Shown here: in pieces, positions 16,350-23,096 of the stretch
Position numbering within the stretch: the first letter of the stretch is position 1
Layout of the letters: each line of letters begins with the position of its first letter
Source of the DNA: Candidatus Zipacnadia bacterium
Lineage (GTDB): Bacteria > Armatimonadota > Zipacnadia > Zipacnadales > UBA5352
Direction of reading: 5' to 3'
Assembly (NCBI GenBank): GCA_029820295.1
Contig: JALGVA010000043.1
Span: forward strand, 1-33,973
DNA: 33,973 nt
Position numbers and translations under genes: made by a program
Notes under the pieces: model-generated
The model's database searches: none
Told to the model about the DNA's origin: nothing
Seen by the model: only the letters and a program-made list of their open reading frames with translations

Positions 16350-17681
16350 TCAGCGCACCAGCCGCGGCAGGTCTGGGCCGCGGGTGGTGGCGCGCAGGTA
16401 GCGCGCCGCATCGCCCTCATCGAGCGCGCGGCGGACCACCGCCAGCGCGTCATCCGCGGCCGCGAGGAAGGCCGCGATGTCCTCCGGCGTGTGCTGGTAG
16501 CAGATGTAGTTGACCGTGCAGGCGAGGATGCGCGCGCGGTACATCTCCTGCAGGTAGAGCGTCATGATGTCCGTGCGCAGCTCCTCGGGCACGTCGAAGT
16601 GCGGGTGGGTGACCGGCGGCGGGCCGTCCATCGACGCCGCGACGCCGTGCGCCCGCGCCCGCTCGGCGAAGCCGTCAATGAGCATCTGGCCCATGGCGTG
16701 GATGTGCGTCAGCGCGTCGCGCTCGCGCAGTTCGGTGATGGTCGCAACCGCGGCGGCCATGCCCGCGGCGTCGGAGTAGTAGGTGCTGGAGATGAACATG
16801 GTGGCCGCGTCGGCCATAATCTCGCGCTTCCCGCAGACCGCGGCGATGGGGTGGCCGTTGGACATGGCCTTGCCGAAGGTCGCCAGGTCTGGAACCACGC
16901 CGTAGCGCTCCTGCGCCCCGCCCATCGCCAGGCGGAAGCCGGTGATGACCTCGTCAAAGATCAGCACCACATCATGCTCATCCGCCAGCGTGCGCACGCC
17001 CTCGAGGAAGCCCGGCGCGGGCAGGTCGGTGCGCGACGCCTCCATGATGATCGCCGCGACCTCGCCGCGATGCGCCTGCAGCGCCGCGCGTAGTGACTCG
17101 AGGTCGTTGTAGCGGAACGGAATGGCGGTGCCGCGCAGGCCCTGGGGCACGCCGCGGATGTCGAGGCCCGGCAGCAGGTGGCCGTCGAGCGTGGCGTCAT
17201 CGGCCAGGTTGGCGGCCAGGTACCAGTCGTGCCAGCCGTGGTAGCCGCAAAAGACCACCCTGTCGCGGCCGGTGTGCCCGCGGGCGATGCGCACCGCGAT
17301 CTCGTCGGCGGTGCCGCCGGCCTTACACAAGCGCACCATCTCCGCGCACGGGACCGTGTCGATCAGCAGCTCGGCCAGCTCGACCTCGACCGGATGGTTG
17401 ACCGGAAACGCGCTGCCCTTGCGGAGCTGCGCGATGACCGCCTCGGTGACGCGCGGGTAGGCGTGGCCCAGAATCACCGGCCCCACGCCGCACAGGAAGT
17501 CGATGTACTCGTTGCCATCAAGGTCCCAGACGCGCGTGCCCAGGCCGTGCGTGACGTAGGGCGGGCAGACGCCGGGCGCGAAGCGCTCCGGGCGGCGGCT
17601 GAAGAGCTGGGTGCCGCCGGGGATGATCTGCAGGGCGCGCTCATACAGCGCCAGCGACTGCGAGATGTCGGGCAGGTCCAT
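16350..17681 (-). CDS. Class III aminotransferase, glutamate-1-semialdehyde aminomutase-like
   Basis: A 443-aa PLP enzyme of aminotransferase class III, closest in style to HemL-like aminomutases. IFDEVITGFR holds Asp243 for the pyridine nitrogen, and Lys271 in TFGKAMSNGHP is the Schiff-base lysine. The usual phosphate-binding NSGTEA box reads KAGGTA (residues 120-125), unlike true HemL. The start at 17681 lies 13 bp after the GH36-like stop with GAGAGGGG upstream; the frame is open further up but overlaps that gene. Linkage to GH36-like and DegT genes argues against heme synthesis and for amino transfer to a sugar or cyclitol aldehyde or ketone. Function is inferred from family and context. 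Confidence 0.85.
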   Translation of the reverse strand: MDLPDISQSLALYERALQIIPGGTQLFSRRPERFAPGVCPPYVTHGLGTRVWDLDGNEYIDFLCGVGPVILGHAYPRVTEAVIAQLRKGSAFPVNHPVEVELAELLIDTVPCAEMVRLCKAGGTADEIAVRIARGHTGRDRVVFCGYHGWHDWYLAANLADDATLDGHLLPGLDIRGVPQGLRGTAIPFRYNDLESLRAALQAHRGEVAAIIMEASRTDLPAPGFLEGVRTLADEHDVVLIFDEVITGFRLAMGGAQERYGVVPDLATFGKAMSNGHPIAAVCGKREIMADAATMFISSTYYSDAAGMAAAVATITELRERDALTHIHAMGQMLIDGFAERARAHGVAASMDGPPPVTHPHFDVPEELRTDIMTLYLQEMYRARILACTVNYICYQHTPEDIAAFLAAADDALAVVRRALDEGDAARYLRATTRGPDLPRLVR

Positions 17682-17694
17682 GACCGGTCCCCTC

Positions 17695-19962
17695 TCAGCG
17701 CGGCCACGCGGGCATCGATGCATCCAGCAGCACGGCTTCGGCAGGGCCGGGCGTCCGGTCGGCATCGGCGTGGGCCAGCCGCAGCGACCACGGCGCCTCG
17801 GCCTCGGCGAACTCGAGATCGAGCCAGGCGACGTTCGGCCCGGCGATGCGCACGGCCCTGAGATCGGCCGGGGCGAGGCCGCGTGGCAGGTAGACCGCGA
17901 CCGCGCCGCTCGCTCCGGGCGCGCGCACCGCAGTCCCGGAGAGCGTGAGCGCGTCGGCGTCCCAGCGCACATCACGCAGATCGACCAGGCCCTGGGTCAC
18001 GTGCATGTCGGTCGAGAGCACCGCGGGCGTGTCGGGCACGGGCATGATGCGCAGGCAGCGCGCGGTGCCGGGCGGCACCGCGACCTCGAAGTCGTCGCTG
18101 ACCACGCCTGTCAGCTCGCCGCGCCAGAAGTCCCAGACCAGGTAGTCCTGCCCGGCCTGCAGGCCCAGGTCCGCGAGGCGCACGGTCTCGGTCAGCGGCT
18201 CCGCGGCCCAGTTGAGTATCCCGAGCACCTCCCACGCGCCCCAGCCGGCGTCCGCGTGCAGGTGCCACAGGCGCGGGTAGTCGCGCCCGTCAACGCCGAT
18301 GCGGAACAGGTCAACGGGCCGCGCGGGCGTGTCCGAGGAGGGCAGGATCAACGGCACCAGCGCCAGCCGGTCGGGCTGAGCCTCCAGCTCGGGCATGCGG
18401 TCGGCGAGGAACATGACCCCGCCGGTCAGCGCGTGCATGGTCACGCGCCCGAGGGCCTCGCCGAGGCTCTCGTTGGCGTCGCCAACGATCAGCGAGTCGG
18501 GGTTGTTGAGCCAGAAGCGCCGGTGCATGAACCACTTGCTCGCCAGCTCCAGGCTCTCCACGCGCATGTGCTCCCAGGCGCCACCGGCGTTGCCGATGTC
18601 GCGCGCGATGCCGATCTCGTTGCAGATGCCCAGGTTGGTGTTGAGCGCGGTCGAGCACGGGCGCAGGATGATGTCGGGCCCGAGCGCCTCGCGCAGGATG
18701 CCCATGCCCCGGCGCAGCGTCGGCGCCCCACCCCAGCTCCCGATGAAGTCGGACTTGAGGTAGGTGATGCCGTACTCGTGCATCAGGTCGGCGAACTCGC
18801 GCAGGAAGGCCTCGCCCGCGGGCGTCCACGGATCGACCTGATGTGTCGCGCCATGCGGCGGCCAGGTCCAGCGCTCGTGGATGACGCGCGGCTTGCCCTC
18901 GGCGTCGAGCACGAGCGCCTCGGGGCGTTCGGCGACCAGCGGCGCGAACTCCGACACCACCGACGGCGCTGCCCACAGGCCCAGCTCGAAGCCCATCTCG
19001 GCGAGGCGGTCATGCAGCCAGGGGATGCCGTGCGGGAACCTGTCGTTGGCCACCCAGTTGCCGCAGATGTCGCGATCCTGCCAGCCGTGGTCGGGCTGGA
19101 TGATGGTCACGCCGCACTTCAGGAAGTGGCGCGCGATGACCTCGGCGTCGGCGAGCACCGTGTCCTCGGTCATGGTCAGCCGATAGCCGTACCACGAGAT
19201 CCACCCGCAGGGCAGCTCGTCGGGGATGGGCGGGTTGACGAACACGCGCACCGCGTCGGCATAGCGCTCCAGCGCCTCGTACGGATTCGGGCGCACGTCG
19301 ATCAGCAGCGGGTCGAAGTCGTGCGACTCGCCGGGCGCCAGCTCAATGGGCGTCGAGGCCATCGCATCAAGCGCGATGGAGCCCTCGGCGGGCGCCACCG
19401 TGACCGCGTTGTCATGCTCGAAGGACAGGAAGGCGCAGACCGCGCTCAGTTCCGCCGCCGGATTCCAGACGGCGCAGATGCCCCGGCAGGTCCGCGCGGC
19501 GTCGAGGCGCGCGACGTGCGTGCCGCCCTGACCGCCGGAGTCCACGTAGACCGTGGGGGCAGCGGCGCCCTCGCCGAGCACGCCCGGCGACAACCGGGCA
19601 TCGCCCAGCGGGTGCAGGTCGCCGACCGTGATCGGCGCACTGGCCTGGCTGCTGACGCGGGCGGCGACGGAGATCTGCGTCGCGTCGGCTCCCGGCCGCA
19701 GAACCAGCTCGAGGCGCGCGAGGTCACCGAAGTCGAGGATGGCGCGCGCGGCGTCGCCGTCGCGGGCCCACTGCGCGGCGGCGGGTGGCTGCGCGGCGCC
19801 GTCGATGGTCAGCCGCGGGCCGGGGGCGCTCAGTGACGCGCCCGCGTCCGGCCACGCGACGGCGAAGCCGGGCGCGTCCGGCTCGAACGAGATAGTCGGG
19901 GCGGCATGTGCGCACATGATGGCCTCCAATGCGAGTGCGGCGAGCAGGATGGCGGTACGCAT
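17695..19962 (-). CDS. Secreted GH36-like alpha-galactosidase
   Basis: A 755-aa exported glycoside hydrolase of the melibiase type (clan GH-D, GH36/GH27-like). Residues 1-20 are a signal peptide (MRTAILLAAL start, AHA-A cleavage). An N-terminal beta-supersandwich (about 25-240) precedes the barrel (about 250-600). The probable nucleophile is Asp405 in YLKSDFIG; RDIGNAGG with Asp455 is the likely acid/base; WYGY and PDHGWQDRD (290-298) fit the substrate pocket. A C-terminal beta domain follows. Expected reaction: hydrolysis of terminal alpha-galactosyl or related alpha-linked residues with retention. The start follows GAGGGGAGC. It is probably co-transcribed with the aminotransferase gene 13 bp downstream. 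Specificity for galactose versus N-acetylgalactosamine cannot be told. Confidence 0.85.
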   Translation of the reverse strand: MRTAILLAALALEAIMCAHAAPTISFEPDAPGFAVAWPDAGASLSAPGPRLTIDGAAQPPAAAQWARDGDAARAILDFGDLARLELVLRPGADATQISVAARVSSQASAPITVGDLHPLGDARLSPGVLGEGAAAPTVYVDSGGQGGTHVARLDAARTCRGICAVWNPAAELSAVCAFLSFEHDNAVTVAPAEGSIALDAMASTPIELAPGESHDFDPLLIDVRPNPYEALERYADAVRVFVNPPIPDELPCGWISWYGYRLTMTEDTVLADAEVIARHFLKCGVTIIQPDHGWQDRDICGNWVANDRFPHGIPWLHDRLAEMGFELGLWAAPSVVSEFAPLVAERPEALVLDAEGKPRVIHERWTWPPHGATHQVDPWTPAGEAFLREFADLMHEYGITYLKSDFIGSWGGAPTLRRGMGILREALGPDIILRPCSTALNTNLGICNEIGIARDIGNAGGAWEHMRVESLELASKWFMHRRFWLNNPDSLIVGDANESLGEALGRVTMHALTGGVMFLADRMPELEAQPDRLALVPLILPSSDTPARPVDLFRIGVDGRDYPRLWHLHADAGWGAWEVLGILNWAAEPLTETVRLADLGLQAGQDYLVWDFWRGELTGVVSDDFEVAVPPGTARCLRIMPVPDTPAVLSTDMHVTQGLVDLRDVRWDADALTLSGTAVRAPGASGAVAVYLPRGLAPADLRAVRIAGPNVAWLDLEFAEAEAPWSLRLAHADADRTPGPAEAVLLDASMPAWPR

Positions 19963-20007
19963 GGCGAGTGCTCCCCTCGCGGAAACGGCGGCCGGTCGTC
20001 ATCGTTC

Positions 20008-20031
20008 TGGAGCGGCCGGGCCTCAGCCCGG
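20008..20031 (+). repeat. Intergenic stem-loop, diverged family A copy 3
   Basis: It shares the TGGAGCGGC lead of copies 1 and 2, but has a different arm pair, CCGGGC-CTCA-GCCCGG (20016-20031). Conservation of lead plus hairpin with changed arms suggests structure rather than sequence is kept. It lies in the 262-bp spacer between the lipoprotein and GH36-like genes. Confidence 0.4.
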
Positions 20032-20224
20032 TATCTGTTTGGCGGCGCCGGGCGCGCCGAGATGGACCTGTGCCGGTGATCAGTGCCGGACCTGCAGTGA
20101 ACTCCCCTGCACTCCCCGGCACGATCGCCATGAACGTGTGTCAAGATAGCAGTCAGGCGCGCAGGCCTCCGAGGTTCCGCGCCAAGCGTTGCTGCACTGC
20201 CGACGGGCCGGGAACTCCCTGTGC

Positions 20225-22597
20225 TCAGTCTGGCTCGTCGATCACCCGCCTCTGCGGCCGCCCGAGCGTGAACTCGGGATGCTGCGGCATCTCGATGGCC
20301 GCATGGGTGTAGAAGGGATAGACGCTCCACTCGGTGTAGCACAGCAGGTCCGGCCGATCGTCGCCATCGAGGTCGCCGGCCCACGGGTGCGGCCCGTGGC
20401 GCGTGATGTAGATCGGCTCGCCGAAGAACCGCAGCGGCCGCTCCTCCTCGAACAGCGGCTCGGCGTTGGTGCCGATGTTGCGCGCGATAAAGATGGTGTC
20501 GGCGGTGCGGTCGGGAGTCGCCCTGCTGTAGACAATGTCCAGCAGGCCGTCACCGTCCCAGTCCACCACATTGGGGCGCGTGCCGTGGAAGGCGCCGCCA
20601 GTCTCCGTGCTCAGTGTCGACTGGCGCCTCAGCCGCAGCGTGCCGTCGTCGTCGCGATAGCGCATGAAGAGGCCGAAGCTGTACTTGCTCCAGTCACGCG
20701 CCACCATGTCGAGCAGGCCGTCGCCGTTGAAGTCCGCGAAGTCGCAGCCCGAGCGCCAGTAGAACGGCTGGTGCTCGTTGGTCGGGTAGACGTGCGGGTG
20801 CGCCGCCACCAGCTCGGCGGTCGCGGTGCGCAGCTCCGGCGAATCCGGGTAGCCGTCCACGATGATCTGCTGCTGAGCGCCGAACTCGGGCGCCTCCCTG
20901 CTGCCGATGTTCCGGTACCACACGATGCGGTTGGTCTCGTTGGGCACGATAAGGTCGGGCAGTCCGTCCGCGTCCCAGTCCACGTACGCCGGGAACGGAT
21001 AGCCCATATTATGCCAGCAGGCCGGGGGCCCGAGAATCAGGTCGCGCAGTACGCGAATCGGCTCGCCCTCGGACATGATCAACCTGGCCTCGGCGAAGGC
21101 GGGACGCCTATCATCGCCTTCATTGATCACGATGCGCGGCCAGCCGTAACCGCCCCCCACCAGCAGGTCCTGATCGCCGTCGCCGTCCCAGTCGCACACG
21201 AAGGGCGCGGCCTGGTCGCTCAACGACATGACCGCCGAGTCGGACTGCGCCGTGGCGAACAGGCGGAAGCGCGCCTCACCGCCGCCGGCCGGGAGCAGCT
21301 CGAAGTACAGCACACGCTGATAGTCGCGCGCGGTCACGAGCAGACCACGGCGCGGTGGGGTGCGCACCGCGACCAGCTCGTTGGGGCGCCAGGCGTGTGC
21401 GTTGATCTCGTCGAGCAGCATCACCTCACCGAACTGCGGCGGTATCCCCCCGAGGTTCCGCTGCCAGCCGACCTTGAAGCCGCTCAGGCCAGGGTCGGAC
21501 GGATCGGGCACGAGGATCACCGCATCGAGCAGCCCGTCCGCGTCGATGTCGAGGAAATCGACGCCGACGCCCGCGGTGCCCAGGGGCACGGCCTCGGCGG
21601 GTGCGTACGGCCACCCGTCCGGATTGGTGTTGCGGATCCAGATTGCGCCGCGCGCGCCCTCGCCGAGGGTCCCCGACTCCTCGCCCTCGCTGTAGTTGCG
21701 CCACTTCCCGAGGGTCAGGTCCCACGCGCCGTCCATGTCGAGATCGACGACGCGGATGGGCGTCCAGTCGCCGCCCTGCGTGGACGTGTCGCCCGCGCTC
21801 TCGAAGGTCGGGATGCCTGTATCCGTCGGGCGGCCGGTGTTGAGGTAGAAGCCCGCCGAGGTCTCACCACGCTGCACGCGCACCAGGTCCTGCAGCCCAT
21901 CGCCGTTCAGGTCCCCGAGCGCGAAGGCCGCGTAGATGGCGTCCGGGAAGCCGGGCAGGCGCACCATGTCCCCAAAGAGGAACTCATCCTCGGTCCCGAC
22001 CCGCGGGTGATACACCGGCCCGCTCCACGGATCGCCGGGCCGGTGGGCGTAGTTCCACATGCCGAACAGATCCCGGCGGCCGTCGCCGTCGGCGTCCATC
22101 AGCCCGACCAGCAAGCCGGGGTTGATGGGCCGCGGCTCGCCCGCGTTGTAGCGCAGCAGGTCGCCGACGCCGATGCGCGGCGTGTACGCACGCGGCACCA
22201 GCGCCGGACGCGCCTCCGCGGTCTCGAAGCGGATCTCGTACTCCCGGTGGCCTGGGTCATCGATGACCCACTCCACGCGGCCGGTGTCACCGTACTGGAA
22301 GCCCTCGATCGCGCAGGGGACCGCCTCGCCGGTGGCGAGGTCGATCACCTCAATGGAGTTGGGATTCAGGCGCCCCGGCACGTCCTCGAAGCTGATCTCC
22401 GGGGCCATGGGGACGCGTGGGAACTCCAGCGCGGACGTCACGGTCAGCCGAAGCGACCACGCCTGCGCCGCCCGCGCATCCAGCCCGGCGCAGCTCGCGC
22501 ACGAGGTCAGGCAGGCGGCCAGCGCCAGCACATGAGCGGCGCGCAGTGGAGCACGCGGCCCCCGCTGCCCCCGCATCAGTCCCAACATCGCGCGCAT
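20225..22597 (-). CDS. FG-GAP/VCBS-repeat lipoprotein
   Basis: A 790-aa lipoprotein. A basic, hydrophobic leader ends in the lipobox LAAC with Cys29 as the lipidation site. From about residue 168 to 765 there are nine Asp-rich FG-GAP/VCBS-type repeats of the form D-x-D/N-x-D-G-x-x-D-L, e.g. DADGDGRRDL, DLNGDGLQDL, DWDGDGDQDL and DFNGDGLLDM, expected to form calcium-binding blades of a beta-propeller. The N-terminal part (about 45-130) is a beta domain of unknown type. The start follows GAGGTGA. It is probably surface-anchored, acting in glycan or protein binding rather than catalysis; no catalytic motif is seen. Its place ahead of the GH36-like gene suggests it may dock substrate for the secreted enzymes, which is inference. 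Confidence 0.85.
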   Translation of the reverse strand: MRAMLGLMRGQRGPRAPLRAAHVLALAACLTSCASCAGLDARAAQAWSLRLTVTSALEFPRVPMAPEISFEDVPGRLNPNSIEVIDLATGEAVPCAIEGFQYGDTGRVEWVIDDPGHREYEIRFETAEARPALVPRAYTPRIGVGDLLRYNAGEPRPINPGLLVGLMDADGDGRRDLFGMWNYAHRPGDPWSGPVYHPRVGTEDEFLFGDMVRLPGFPDAIYAAFALGDLNGDGLQDLVRVQRGETSAGFYLNTGRPTDTGIPTFESAGDTSTQGGDWTPIRVVDLDMDGAWDLTLGKWRNYSEGEESGTLGEGARGAIWIRNTNPDGWPYAPAEAVPLGTAGVGVDFLDIDADGLLDAVILVPDPSDPGLSGFKVGWQRNLGGIPPQFGEVMLLDEINAHAWRPNELVAVRTPPRRGLLVTARDYQRVLYFELLPAGGGEARFRLFATAQSDSAVMSLSDQAAPFVCDWDGDGDQDLLVGGGYGWPRIVINEGDDRRPAFAEARLIMSEGEPIRVLRDLILGPPACWHNMGYPFPAYVDWDADGLPDLIVPNETNRIVWYRNIGSREAPEFGAQQQIIVDGYPDSPELRTATAELVAAHPHVYPTNEHQPFYWRSGCDFADFNGDGLLDMVARDWSKYSFGLFMRYRDDDGTLRLRRQSTLSTETGGAFHGTRPNVVDWDGDGLLDIVYSRATPDRTADTIFIARNIGTNAEPLFEEERPLRFFGEPIYITRHGPHPWAGDLDGDDRPDLLCYTEWSVYPFYTHAAIEMPQHPEFTLGRPQRRVIDEPD

Positions 22598-23096
22598 CGC
22601 GGATCACCTCACCAGACGCTCTCCGCCTCTCGCAGCCGGCGCCTTCGTCACGACCATCGCACCGGTCTGCTCAACGCTTCAGTTTCCCCCTCGTCTCACG
22701 CCGACCTCTCGGTTACGCGCGCCGCCGCGCCTGACCTGCATCGCAGGGCCTGTCCATCATGCAGGGCGGACCGACGTTCGATGGATGGAGCCGAAGAGAC
22801 CCTCACGCAACCATGGGACGACGGACCGCGCGCACTCCCGCTGAAGGGAGCGGCTCGACCGCCGACCGCTCCCAGGCTGACCTGCCCCGCTCTCCAGCAG
22901 CGTCGCCACGAACTGGCGCGGCGTGTGCTGTGTGATGCCGTCCGCAGGCGCCCGCCGACAGAGGTATGCGGCGCCTCGAGGCAGCATGGCCACCGTGGCG
23001 CTGCAGGGCGAGACAGGTCCGGCGTACGCCCGGGGCGAATCTCGATGCGCTGTGGACCGTTGCTGAACGGACAGAACATGAGTGAGGTGTCCCGCA
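22598..23096. other. Divergent 499-bp regulatory region
   Basis: It lies between the lipoprotein gene (-) and the heparinase-like gene (+). I find no protein-like frame. The only clear structure is the hairpin at 22846-22873. GAGGTG just before 23097 is the ribosome binding site of the lyase. No strong sigma-70 pair is visible. Confidence 0.4.
22846..22873. promoter_or_regulatory. Stem-loop in the divergent regulatory region
   Basis: GGGAGCGG (22846-22853) and CCGCTCCC (22866-22873) form a perfect 8-bp stem with a 12-nt loop, about 225 bp from the lyase start and 250 bp from the lipoprotein start. It may be an operator or leader structure, with no direct evidence either way. Confidence 0.25.

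Noticed and set aside
16350-17681. Calling the class III aminotransferase HemL for heme synthesis
   Set aside because: The phosphate-binding box differs and the gene neighbours are sugar enzymes.
20139-20144. TTGACA on the minus strand upstream of the GH36-like gene
   Set aside because: No -10-like hexamer occurs at 16-18 bp spacing, so I do not call a promoter.
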